From: Herbaspirillum huttiense
GTDB taxonomy: Bacteria > Pseudomonadota > Gammaproteobacteria > Burkholderiales > Burkholderiaceae_D
Length of the DNA stretch: 64,000 nucleotides
Assembly (NCBI RefSeq): GCF_004367745.1
Contig: NZ_CP037993.1
Coordinates: 3,224,001-3,288,000, forward strand
Direction of reading: 5' to 3'
Shown: positions 53,623 through 62,554 of the stretch, one piece after another
Layout of the letters: each line of letters starts with the position of its first letter
Numbering within the stretch: the first letter of the stretch is position 1
Notes under the pieces: generated by a model
Databases searched by the model: none
Told to the model about the DNA's origin: nothing
What the model saw: only the letters and a program-made list of their open reading frames with translations
Program-made: the position numbers and the translations under genes

Positions 53623-55992
53623 ATGGCCAACGCCCCTTCCCTGTTCAGCCTGGATAGACTCGAAGCCAGCCTGTTCCGCCTGCGCATTCCCATCCTGGCC
53701 CTGCTGCTGGCCTTCACCGCCGTGCTGTCGTATTTCGCGCTGCAATTGCGCATGGACGCCGGCTTTGAAAAACAGATGCCGACCCATCACGAATACATCG
53801 ACACCTTCAAGCAATACCGCGATGACGTGCTCGGCGCCAACCGCCTCAACATCGTGCTGCGCGCGCGCAAGGGCAGCATCTGGACCAGGGAGGGACTGAC
53901 CCGCCTGTCCGAAATGACGCAGGCCGTCATGTTCCTGCCCAACATCAGCCGGCTCGGCGTGCAGTCGCTGTGGACGCCCAACACCTTCGTCAACGAAATC
54001 ACCGAGGAGGGTTTCCGCGCCGACCCCGTCATTCCCGGCACCGTGATTCCGTCGGCGCTCACGCCGGAGACCATCGAGCAGATCCGCAATACGGCCGTCA
54101 ATGGCGGCTTCGTCGGCACCCTCATCTCGCGCAACCAGGACAGCGCCATGATCGTGGCCGAGATCAACGAGTTCGATGCCAAGGGTGACAAGGTCGACTA
54201 TCTGGCCTACAACAAACTGCTCAACGACCTGCGCGCGAAATACGAGAACGCCGACTTCGAAGTGCAGATCATCGGCTTTGCCAAGCAGATCGGCGATGTG
54301 GCCGATGGTGCCGAAGGCGTCCTCAAATTCTGCGCCATGGCCCTGCTGCTGACTACCATCGCGGTCTACTGGTATTGCCGCTCGCTGCCCTTCACGCTGC
54401 TGCCGGTGGCCTGCTCGCTGGTGTCGCTGGTGTGGCAGTTCGGCACCCTGCGCCTGCTCGGCTACGGGCTTGATCCGCTGGCGGTGCTGGTGCCCTTCCT
54501 GGTATTTGCCATTGGCGTCTCGCATGGCGTGCAGCAGATCAACACCATCGTGCGCGGCATTGCCAGCGGCCAGTCCTGCGAAGCGGCGGCCCGCGCCAGT
54601 TTCAAGGGCCTGTTGATTCCTGGCGTATTGGCGCTGGTGACGGCGCTGGTGTCCTTCGTCACGCTGGTGATGATCCCGATTCCGATGGTGCGCGAACTGG
54701 CCATCACGGCATCCATCGGCGTGGGCTACAAGATCATCACCAACCTGGTCATGCTGCCGCTGGCGGCCTCGCTGCTGAAGGTCGGCAAGACCTATGCCGA
54801 CAGCGCCATGCGCGCCCAGCAGGCCAGAGGCCGCTGGCTGGCCGTGCTGTCACGCTCGGCGCAACCGCGCGTGGCGCGCAGCATCGTCGTCATCACCCTG
54901 CTGGTGCTGGCCGGCTCGGCCTGGTACAGCCATGACCGCCTGGTCGGCACGCTGCAGCCGGGCGCACCGGAACTGCATGCCGACGCACGCTACAACCGCG
55001 ATGCCCGCTGGATCGCGGACAATTACGGCAACGGGCTGGACTGGCTGACGGTGATCCTGTCGACGCCCTCCAATTCGTGCGACAACGTCAGCTTCGGGCG
55101 TTATCAGGATCAGTTCGATACGGTCATGCGGCACGTGCCCGGCGTGCTGTCCGTGAGCTCCTTCGCCGACCAGATGAAGATCTATAACGAGGGTTACAAC
55201 GAGGGCAATCCAGCCATGTTCACGGTGCCGCTGGATGCCGCCAACTATGCCGCGCTGGCGGTGGAGATCGGGCGTGTACGCGGCTTCCTCTCCAAGGACT
55301 GCAACATGCTGGCCAGCCACCTGTTCCTGGCCGACCACAAGGCCGCCACCATCAATGGCGTGATCCAGGCGGTGAAGGCCTATCGCGACCAGCACAAGCT
55401 GGCCGGACTGGAAATCCGCCTGGCCGCAGGCAACGCGGGGGTGATCGCGGCCGTCAACGATGAAGTGGAAAAGTCCGAGCTGCCCATGATGCTCTACGTC
55501 TACGGCGCCATCGTGCTGCTGGTGTTTGCGGTCTATCGCGACTGGCGCGCCATCATCGCCTGCTGCCTGCCGCTGACGGTGGCTACCTTCATCGGCTATG
55601 CCTTCATGAAGCAATTGCAGATCGGCCTGACGGTAGCGACGCTGCCCGTGATGGTACTGGCCGTGGGCATCGGCGTGGACTATGCCTTCTACATCTACAA
55701 CCGGCTGCAACTGCATCTGGCCGCTGGCCTGCCTATTGAACAGGCGCTGCACAACGCAATTCAGGAAGTGGGCATCGCCACCATCTTCACGGCCATCACG
55801 CTCGCCATCGGCGTGGCCACCTGGTCCTTCTCCGATCTCAAGTTCCAGGCTGACATGGGCAAGCTGCTGGCCTTCATGTTCCTGGTCAACCTGGTCATGG
55901 CGATGACCGCCCTGCCCGCCTTTGCAGTGGTGCTGGAGAAGATGTTCCCGCGCAAGTCGCCCATCAAGCTCAACAGCGCCCTGGCGCACTGA
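53623..55992 (+). CDS. RND/MMPL-type transporter
   Basis: A 789-residue inner-membrane protein with two halves of about six helices each: a first helix at residues about 25-45, a large periplasmic loop, helices at about 235-400, then the same order in the second half (helices from about 625 on). The sizes fit the HAE/MMPL branch of RND transporters, without a partner adaptor gene nearby. Key acidic residues for proton flow cannot be assigned with certainty. Encoded between DUF1302 and YCF48 genes, an arrangement seen repeatedly in proteobacteria. Lipid or hydrophobic-compound export is a reasonable guess. Confidence 0.87.
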   Translation: MANAPSLFSLDRLEASLFRLRIPILALLLAFTAVLSYFALQLRMDAGFEKQMPTHHEYIDTFKQYRDDVLGANRLNIVLRARKGSIWTREGLTRLSEMTQAVMFLPNISRLGVQSLWTPNTFVNEITEEGFRADPVIPGTVIPSALTPETIEQIRNTAVNGGFVGTLISRNQDSAMIVAEINEFDAKGDKVDYLAYNKLLNDLRAKYENADFEVQIIGFAKQIGDVADGAEGVLKFCAMALLLTTIAVYWYCRSLPFTLLPVACSLVSLVWQFGTLRLLGYGLDPLAVLVPFLVFAIGVSHGVQQINTIVRGIASGQSCEAAARASFKGLLIPGVLALVTALVSFVTLVMIPIPMVRELAITASIGVGYKIITNLVMLPLAASLLKVGKTYADSAMRAQQARGRWLAVLSRSAQPRVARSIVVITLLVLAGSAWYSHDRLVGTLQPGAPELHADARYNRDARWIADNYGNGLDWLTVILSTPSNSCDNVSFGRYQDQFDTVMRHVPGVLSVSSFADQMKIYNEGYNEGNPAMFTVPLDAANYAALAVEIGRVRGFLSKDCNMLASHLFLADHKAATINGVIQAVKAYRDQHKLAGLEIRLAAGNAGVIAAVNDEVEKSELPMMLYVYGAIVLLVFAVYRDWRAIIACCLPLTVATFIGYAFMKQLQIGLTVATLPVMVLAVGIGVDYAFYIYNRLQLHLAAGLPIEQALHNAIQEVGIATIFTAITLAIGVATWSFSDLKFQADMGKLLAFMFLVNLVMAMTALPAFAVVLEKMFPRKSPIKLNSALAH

Positions 55993-56014
55993 TTACCGAT
56001 CGCAAGGACGAGTC

Positions 56015-57010
56015 ATGATTTATTTCCGCAAACATTCTGTGGCGCTGGCCTTGGCCCTGCTGGCCGGTGGCGTCTCCCATGGCGCATTCGCTCAGGCCGG
56101 CGCAGCGGTCACGCTGTCACCTGCGCGCTCCGATGCGCATGCCCTGCACAACATGATGCTGGGTGCGACCCGTGCCGGCAGCCGCATCGTGGCCGTTGGC
56201 GCCTATGGCTACATCATCCTCTCCGACGACGGCGGTGCCAGCTATCGCCAGGCCGACAAGGTACCGGTCGATACCACGCTGACCTCGGTCAGTTTCGCCG
56301 GCACCGAGCAGGGCTGGGCGGCCGGCCACGGCGGCGTGATCCTGCACACCGCCGATGGCGGCAAGACATGGGCCCTGCAGCGCAGCGACACCAGCGTGGA
56401 CCAGCCACTGTTTTCGGTCTGGTTTGCCAATGCCAATGAGGGCTGGGCGGCCGGCCTGTGGTCGCTGCTGCTGCATACGCGCGATGGCGGCAAGAGCTGG
56501 CAGCAGGTCAAGCTGCCCACGGCACCGGGCCAGCAGCGCGGCGACCTGAACCTGCTGCACATCTTCCCCGGCCGCGATGGCGCGCTGTTCGTCGCGGCCG
56601 AGCAAGGCGTGCTGTATCGCTCGCTCGATGGCGGCCAGCACTGGGAAGCACTGGCCACGGGCAGCAAGGCTTCGCTATGGAGCGGCGTGGTCACTGCCTC
56701 CGGGGCCATCATCGTTGGCGGCCTGGGCGGCAAGCTGCTGCGCAGCGAGGATGGCGGCCAGCACTGGGAAGCACTGGCCTCGCCCACCAGCGGCTCCATC
56801 ACGGCCCTGCGCAGCGAAGGCAATCAGGTCATGGCAAGCTCGCTCTCCGGTTCGCTGCTGGTGAGCGAGGACGACGGACGACAATGGCGCATCAAGGCCG
56901 TGGCACGCGATGCGCTGACCACGCTGGAATTGCAGGATGGACGGGCCGAGCGGCCGATTGCGTATGGCAAGGGCGGGCAGGCCAAGCTGGAGGCGAGCGT
57001 GACGCGCTAA
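56015..57010 (+). CDS. YCF48/BNR-repeat secreted beta-propeller
   Basis: A 331-residue protein with a Sec signal (cleavage near AFAQ, about residue 27) and repeated SxDGGxxW Asp-box motifs: SDDGGASY, TADGGKTW, TRDGGKSW, SLDGGQHW, SEDGGQHW, SEDDGRQW. This is the YCF48/HCF136-like beta-propeller fold. Last gene of the DUF1329-DUF1302-RND operon, 22 bp behind the transporter, with an AAGGACG ribosome site. It probably scaffolds or assembles the complex in the periplasm. Confidence 0.88.
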   Translation: MIYFRKHSVALALALLAGGVSHGAFAQAGAAVTLSPARSDAHALHNMMLGATRAGSRIVAVGAYGYIILSDDGGASYRQADKVPVDTTLTSVSFAGTEQGWAAGHGGVILHTADGGKTWALQRSDTSVDQPLFSVWFANANEGWAAGLWSLLLHTRDGGKSWQQVKLPTAPGQQRGDLNLLHIFPGRDGALFVAAEQGVLYRSLDGGQHWEALATGSKASLWSGVVTASGAIIVGGLGGKLLRSEDGGQHWEALASPTSGSITALRSEGNQVMASSLSGSLLVSEDDGRQWRIKAVARDALTTLELQDGRAERPIAYGKGGQAKLEASVTR

Positions 57011-57054
57011 GCTTTCCCACTGGGGCGCGCACGCATCATGTCGCGTCGGGCATT

Positions 57055-57085
57055 AAAAAAGGATATCCACGGATATCCTTTTTTT
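57055..57085. terminator. Bidirectional terminator
   Basis: A13-bp stem AAAAAAGGATATC / GATATCCTTTTTT around CACG; T runs on both strands serve the convergent YCF48 and aldehyde dehydrogenase genes. Confidence 0.92.
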
Positions 57086-57102
57086 GATACAACACCGTAC
57101 GG

Positions 57103-58533
57103 TTATTTTTTCAAACTGATCACTTGCGGCTGCGTCACCCCCTTCAATCCCTCCTGCCCGAATTCCAGTCCCCACCCCGAACGCTTGTTGCCGCCAAAGG
57201 GCACCATGGGATGGACCATGCCGTGCTGGTTCACCCACACCGTCCCGGCCTGCAATCGGGTAGCCACTTCGGCAGCGCGCTGCGTATCACTGCTCCACAC
57301 CGACGCGCCCAGGCCGACGTCGAGCCGGTTGGCATTGGCGATGGCCTGCTCCAGATCGCTGTAGCGGATGATGGGCAGCACCGGTCCGAACTGTTCTTCG
57401 TCCACTAGCCGCGCACCATCGCAGATATCGGTCACCAGCGTGAGCGGATAGAAATTGCCCGGGCCGTCCGGCAGCACGCCGCCGCAGACGATGGTGGCCC
57501 CCTCTTCACGGGCACTCTCCACCAGCGCCGCCACCTTCTTCAATTGCATGGGATTCTGTACCGGCCCCATGGCGATGCCGGGCTGCAAGCCGTCGCCCAT
57601 GGGCGTGGCCGCAATGATGGCCTTGAGCTCGGCCACGATCCGGTCATGCAGCGCATCGGGCACGTAGAGGCGCTTGGCACAAGCGCAGGTCTGGCCCATG
57701 TTGAGGAAGGCGCCCCAGAACAGGCCCGGCGCAATCGCCTTGGGATCGGCATCTTCCAGCACGATGGCCGCATCATTGCCGCCCAGTTCCATGGTGGTCG
57801 GCGTGAGGTTGCGCGCGGCCGCTGCAACGATGCGCGCACCGGTCGCACCGGATCCGGTGAACATGATCTTGTTGACGTTCGCATCCTCCACCAGCAGGGC
57901 GCCCACGCTGCCATCGCCGCTGACGGTATTGAGCACGCCGGCCGGCAGTGCTTCCGCAATCACGCGCGCCAGTTCCAGGCCGCAGACGCTGGTGTATTCG
58001 GAGGGCTTGAGCACGACCGTATTGCCGGTATAGAGCGCCGGGATGATCTGCCAGATGGAAATCATCAGCGGCCAGTTCCAGGGTGCGATGGCGGCGATCA
58101 CGCCATAGGGCTTGCGATGCAGTTCGTCGCGCCGGGTCTCGTCCTCGAACACCACTTCCGGGGCCAGTTCCAGGCTGGCCGTGGCGCGCGTCCAGGCCTC
58201 GCAGCCCCATAGTTCGAAGCGCGAGCCCGGCACCTGATCCGGACCGACGCCACCCAGCGGGCGGCCCTGTTCCTGTGTCACCAGCGTGGCGAGCCGTTCG
58301 GCATTGGCAGCGATGGCATCGGCCACGCGCTCCAGGTGCTCGCGCCGCTGCGCCAGTGACAAGGCTGCCCAGCCCGGCTGCGCCTGGCGTGCGGCGGCTA
58401 CCGCTGCCGCAACCTCGATGGCATCGGAGTGCGGGAAGCGGCCCATGACCTGGCCGGTGGCGGGATTGTGCGAATCGAGCAGGCGGCTGCCCGTGCGCAG
58501 CTGGCCGCCGATGATATTGGATGCGATATGCAT
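57103..58533 (-). CDS. Aldehyde dehydrogenase
   Basis: A 476-residue NAD(P)-dependent aldehyde dehydrogenase. Conserved parts: PWNWPLMISIWQIIPAL, KPSEYTS, FTGSGATGARI, catalytic Glu in TMELGGNDAA, catalytic Cys in NMGQTCACAKR and the C-terminal PFGGNKRSGWGLEFG. The ATG at 58531-58533 with AAGGAGA is used in place of an upstream in-frame start. It lies 71 bp behind the copper amine oxidase gene on the same strand, so it probably oxidises the aldehyde that enzyme makes, in the manner of feaB and tynA. Confidence 0.92.
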   Translation of the reverse strand: MHIASNIIGGQLRTGSRLLDSHNPATGQVMGRFPHSDAIEVAAAVAAARQAQPGWAALSLAQRREHLERVADAIAANAERLATLVTQEQGRPLGGVGPDQVPGSRFELWGCEAWTRATASLELAPEVVFEDETRRDELHRKPYGVIAAIAPWNWPLMISIWQIIPALYTGNTVVLKPSEYTSVCGLELARVIAEALPAGVLNTVSGDGSVGALLVEDANVNKIMFTGSGATGARIVAAAARNLTPTTMELGGNDAAIVLEDADPKAIAPGLFWGAFLNMGQTCACAKRLYVPDALHDRIVAELKAIIAATPMGDGLQPGIAMGPVQNPMQLKKVAALVESAREEGATIVCGGVLPDGPGNFYPLTLVTDICDGARLVDEEQFGPVLPIIRYSDLEQAIANANRLDVGLGASVWSSDTQRAAEVATRLQAGTVWVNQHGMVHPMVPFGGNKRSGWGLEFGQEGLKGVTQPQVISLKK

Positions 58534-58604
58534 GGAGTCTCCTTGTGAAAAAAGACCGTCGGGCCGGAGCACGGACGGTCAAGCTTTGCCGGCTTGGGGA
58601 AGCC

Positions 58605-60896
58605 TTATTTCTTCTTGTTCAGGCCGAGGGTCGGCGTCTCGTCGAAGAAGTTCCAGGGCTTCAACAGGACGTGCACCCATTCGGTGGGCATGATGGGCCA
58701 CTCTTCGGCACGCGCCACGTGGGTGGTGCCGGTGGTCAGCCAGACCACATCGTCCTGGTTGACGATGGACTGGTTGTCCTTGACGAAGGCACCCAGACCG
58801 GTGTCCTCGTGCGAGCGGTTCGGATACTTGCCTTCCGGGAAGCGCTGCTGCGGGTCGTAGCGGGTCACCCACAGCTGGCGGTCCATGAAGCTCAGGCGCT
58901 TGTTGAGCCATTCATCGGGCGAGAAGTTGGCGCCCTTGGCAATCGGGTGCGTACCGCCCGCATAGGGAATCAACTGGTAAGAGACCGGATTGCCGACCTT
59001 GTTGAACTTGTTGGGGTTGCTCAACAAACGAATGGTCGATGCATCGAATTTCTGCGCCGCCTGCTGCTCGGTCTCTGCGGTGCGCTGCACGGTCTGCATG
59101 GTGCTGCTGCGCGGGCCGCCCCGGGTGTTGGGCAACACCACCGGATCAACTTCGGTGAGCGAATTGCCTTCCCCGTCGATGTCCAGATCGAGACGGAAGT
59201 TGTAGATGTGCTGGTGCGTGGTGCCGACGATGTTGTGATCGATCAGCGTGCCGTAACGGGTATCCTCGGCCGCGCTGGCGTCACGCATGGTCGAAGACTT
59301 CACGCCCTTGACCGCTTCGATGCCGGTGGCGCCGGCATTGATGCCGATGGTGCCATTCTCGGCAAAGACCCAGTCGAAGATGTAGTCGTAATTGCCGACC
59401 GTGCTGATCCAGCGGATCACCAGTTCACGCCGCTCTACCGACAGATTGGGCTGGCCGTATTCCTGGTGCTTGAATTCCGGGCCGGCATAGCGTTCGAAGA
59501 CGCCAATGGCGCGCGGGATGGTGCGCGGCTTGCCGCTGGTGTCGGCCAGCGTGGCATCGAGCAGCACCACGTTGTCAGGCGCATCCTTGCCACGCTCGAT
59601 GGGTGAGGTCAGCGTGCCCATGCCGTATTCACCCGAATCCAGGTAAGCCTTGAAATACCAGCCCACGTCCGGATCACCGTAAGGCACGATCATGCCGCCC
59701 AGCGAACCCTCGTACATGATCTGGCGTTTCTTGCCGTGGTCGTTGTAGGTGACGGTCGAGAACATCAGGCCGACGCGCGAATCCAGCTTGAAGTGCATCT
59801 CCCAGTTGCGCCAGCGCAGGGTGTTGCCGGTGATGGTGTAGTTCTTGCCCTCGGGCTCGCTGATGTCCAGCGGCTTGGGTGGCGGGACCAGTGCGCGGCC
59901 GCTGCCGTCGTAGCCGGTCGGTTTCATCGGCACCGGGATCACGCCATTGTCTTCGATCTTGATGACTTTCTTCTGCACCAGATCGACCACCGCCACCAGG
60001 TTTTCGATGGGATGCGCCCAGTAATTGCCGTCGCCGACATCCAGGTAGCTGACCACCTTGAGCAGGCGGGCATCTTCCTGCAGGGCATCCTTGCCGCCGA
60101 AGTAGCCCACGGTCAGCGGGGTGGCCACCACCTTCTTGATGTCGGTGATGCCACGCCTGGCCAGCGCCTGGGCGTAGTCGGGGCTGGTTTCCATTGCGTT
60201 TTGGACGGTGGCGAAGTCATCCACCAGCACCATGCCGTGCACACCGGTCTTGGGCTCCCAGCGCGTCACGCTGCGTTGACCCAGATCCACCGTGCCTTCG
60301 ATCACCTGGCTGCCATCGAGCAGGGTGAAATCGGCGCGCCGGGCAAAGGCCAGGCCGCGTTCGCCGAGGGCGAATTTCCAGACCTGCTCCTTGGGCGGTT
60401 CGGCCACCGTGATTTCGGTAAAGCGATAGGTCGGCTGCCAGCGGCCGCTGGCTTTCAAGATGTCCAGCGTGGCGTTGATCTCATCGGCGCTGAGCGGGTT
60501 CAGCGGATGCGGCACGGACTCGATCTGGAAAGTCTTGTCCAGGCTGGGCGCAAAGACGGTATTGATGAATTCGTCGGAGACATAGGGCTGTCCGTTCTTC
60601 ATCACCAGCGGCACCGGCAGCTTCACGCTCTGGCCGTTGACCAGCGCGGTCGTGGCGCGCGGCTTGACGCGTACGGTCACGCTGTTGCGCTGGATGGTCC
60701 ACAGCCCCGCATAGGCATCCCAGCGCACGGTAGCGCCGAAATCTTCCAGGGTCTTCTTGAGCGGCAACATGTGCGCGGCCGCTCCATGGGCGGCGGCCGG
60801 CAGCGGCGCCAGCAAGGCAGTGGCCAGGCTGGCTACGGAAAGCGTAGACAAGACCGCCTTGCGCAGCAGGCGGGAACGGAAACGAGTGGAGGTCAT
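58605..60896 (-). CDS. Copper-containing primary amine oxidase
   Basis: A 763-residue periplasmic enzyme that oxidises primary amines to aldehydes, ammonia and hydrogen peroxide. Signal peptide at residues 1-36 (ending LPAAAHG). The catalytic Asp is in YLDSGEYG (Asp420); the topaquinone precursor Tyr is in VGNYDYIF (Tyr503); copper His ligands include HQHIYNFRLDLDIDG; C-terminal MPTEWVHVLLKPWNFFDETP is the family tail. Length is close to E. coli TynA, though this form lacks an obvious extra N-terminal D1 fusion. It is cotranscribed with the aldehyde dehydrogenase gene. Confidence 0.93.
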   Translation of the reverse strand: MTSTRFRSRLLRKAVLSTLSVASLATALLAPLPAAAHGAAAHMLPLKKTLEDFGATVRWDAYAGLWTIQRNSVTVRVKPRATTALVNGQSVKLPVPLVMKNGQPYVSDEFINTVFAPSLDKTFQIESVPHPLNPLSADEINATLDILKASGRWQPTYRFTEITVAEPPKEQVWKFALGERGLAFARRADFTLLDGSQVIEGTVDLGQRSVTRWEPKTGVHGMVLVDDFATVQNAMETSPDYAQALARRGITDIKKVVATPLTVGYFGGKDALQEDARLLKVVSYLDVGDGNYWAHPIENLVAVVDLVQKKVIKIEDNGVIPVPMKPTGYDGSGRALVPPPKPLDISEPEGKNYTITGNTLRWRNWEMHFKLDSRVGLMFSTVTYNDHGKKRQIMYEGSLGGMIVPYGDPDVGWYFKAYLDSGEYGMGTLTSPIERGKDAPDNVVLLDATLADTSGKPRTIPRAIGVFERYAGPEFKHQEYGQPNLSVERRELVIRWISTVGNYDYIFDWVFAENGTIGINAGATGIEAVKGVKSSTMRDASAAEDTRYGTLIDHNIVGTTHQHIYNFRLDLDIDGEGNSLTEVDPVVLPNTRGGPRSSTMQTVQRTAETEQQAAQKFDASTIRLLSNPNKFNKVGNPVSYQLIPYAGGTHPIAKGANFSPDEWLNKRLSFMDRQLWVTRYDPQQRFPEGKYPNRSHEDTGLGAFVKDNQSIVNQDDVVWLTTGTTHVARAEEWPIMPTEWVHVLLKPWNFFDETPTLGLNKKK

Positions 60897-61078
60897 GGTC
60901 GGAACGTGTCGGTGTGGAACGGGTGTGATGGATTATTGCGTTCCCTTCCCGCAGCGGCGTAGCCCGATTTGGCAAACCTGCGCGCCGCACGAGGTCCTGC
61001 GGCGCGCGCAGTCTGCGCTCTCTTCCCGCATGCAGCCTTTCTTTGCCCCTGATGTCTCCGGATCGCACCGCTCAAAAG

Positions 61079-61111
61079 CAAAACAGCCCCCGCACTGCGG
61101 AGGCTGTTTTG
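61079..61111 (-). terminator. Terminator after the porin gene
   Basis: Two stacked stems: CAAAACAGCC / GGCTGTTTTG outside and CCGCA / TGCGG inside. On the minus strand it lies 28 bp after the porin stop and ends in GGCTGTTTTGCTTTTG. It separates the porin from the amine oxidase transcript. Confidence 0.8.
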
Positions 61112-61139
61112 CCGTTTTCGGCTATGTTTTTCGGCGCTC

Positions 61140-62261
61140 TCAGAACTTGTGGCGTAGCCCGATACGCAGGACATTCTGGCTGCTGTCGTCCGCCGGTGCC
61201 GACGAATAGGCCGCGCTGATGACGCCGGGATTGAGCACGTCGCTGGCCGACTGGCGGCTGGCCATGGCGTAGAGGTCGGTGCGCTTGCTGAAGAAATAGT
61301 CGATGCCGATATTGAACTGCGTGGTGTGTCCGCGCGTAGCACCACCGCTGGCGCGGGACAGATCGGCACGGTCATGGATGACGCTGCCCAGCAGGTGCAG
61401 CTTGGCGTCCATCGCGTAATCCACGCCGACGTCGAACACATTGGCGCGGGTAGCGCTGGTGATGGCCACCAGTCCGCTCGCCGCCAGCGGCTGCTGGGTC
61501 GAGCGGCGCACCTGTGACCAGGCCGCGAACAGCTTGGCCGGACCGGCCTGGTAGCTGGCCCCCAGGGTGAAGGTCTTGAGGTCGGTATCACCGGCACTGG
61601 ACGGCGGCGTATCCGCGGCCAGCTTGCTTTGGTAGTAAGCGGCACCGATGCCGGCATTGCCGCGCCGATAGTTGGCTCCGACGCCGAAGGCTTGTCCCGC
61701 CGAAGTCTTGCCTGCGACCTCGCCGAAGCCGTAGAACAGGCTGCCGGTAAAACCCTCCATCTCGGCCGTATCGAAGCGCAGCGAATTGCTGGTCCGTGCG
61801 CCGGTCAGGCGATCGAGGCTGTTGAAGTGACCGGCACGCACACCGCCACCCCCGAAAATCTGGAAGGAACTGTATTGCAGACCAATCTCCTCCAGGTAAT
61901 CGGTCTGGCGGCCGATGGTCAGGGTGCCGTATTGACTGCTCAGGCCGACCACCGACTTGCGGTCGAACAGGCTGCCCGGCGTGGCCATGGCACCGTCGTC
62001 AGCGGAGAATCCGTTTTCCAGCTGGAAGATGGCCGCCAGTCCGCCGCCCAGTTCCTCGCGGCCGCGAAAGCCGATGCGCGAGGCCATGGCGTCACCGGAG
62101 TCGACACTGACGCGACTGTTGTTGCCGGCACCGACCTTGCTGGTATAGACCAGGCTCATGTCGATGACGCCATAGACGGTGACGCTGGAAGTCTGGGCCT
62201 GGGCATATTGGCTGGCGTTGAGCAGCCCCAGGGCGGAAAGAGTGAAGACGAGTTTTTTCAT
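61140..62261 (-). CDS. Gram-negative trimeric porin
   Basis: A 373-residue outer-membrane porin of the Burkholderiales type. Signal peptide MKKLVFTLSALGLLNASQYAQAQ, N-terminal strand SSVTVYGVIDMSLVY, the RIGFRGREELGGGLAAIFQLENGF segment and the C-terminal LRIGLRHKF with the terminal Phe needed for assembly. It may supply the amine substrate to the periplasmic oxidase encoded next, but general porins are common and this is only positional. Confidence 0.93.
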   Translation of the reverse strand: MKKLVFTLSALGLLNASQYAQAQTSSVTVYGVIDMSLVYTSKVGAGNNSRVSVDSGDAMASRIGFRGREELGGGLAAIFQLENGFSADDGAMATPGSLFDRKSVVGLSSQYGTLTIGRQTDYLEEIGLQYSSFQIFGGGGVRAGHFNSLDRLTGARTSNSLRFDTAEMEGFTGSLFYGFGEVAGKTSAGQAFGVGANYRRGNAGIGAAYYQSKLAADTPPSSAGDTDLKTFTLGASYQAGPAKLFAAWSQVRRSTQQPLAASGLVAITSATRANVFDVGVDYAMDAKLHLLGSVIHDRADLSRASGGATRGHTTQFNIGIDYFFSKRTDLYAMASRQSASDVLNPGVISAAYSSAPADDSSQNVLRIGLRHKF

Positions 62262-62486
62262 GAGAAGCGTGCCGCACGCGGCATGGTGCAGAAAACGTCA
62301 AATCATCCCGGGTGCTTTCTGCCGGGTGGAGGGAGGACAATGGCACTGGCCGGGTCCAGGGAAGGCACATGGTAGGAGCCCCTTCCCCCCGCAGCAATTA
62401 CCTCTTGGGATAGTGCCCGCGCGGGTCATTGCGGCTGGCGCGAAGCCTGTGCCCATGCCATACTTGCGGCGGCCCGCTGACGCTTT

Positions 62487-62516
62487 TTGCGCAGTGGCGC
62501 GCAAGTTCGGTACACT
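62487..62516 (+). promoter_or_regulatory. Promoter candidate for the Mla-type operon
   Basis: TTGCGC (62487-62492), an 18-bp spacer and TACACT (62511-62516), about 39 bp before the start of the permease gene. Confidence 0.45.
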
Positions 62517-62554
62517 GCCCTCTTCCAACCTTGCCCTCGCTGGCCTGACCTGAT

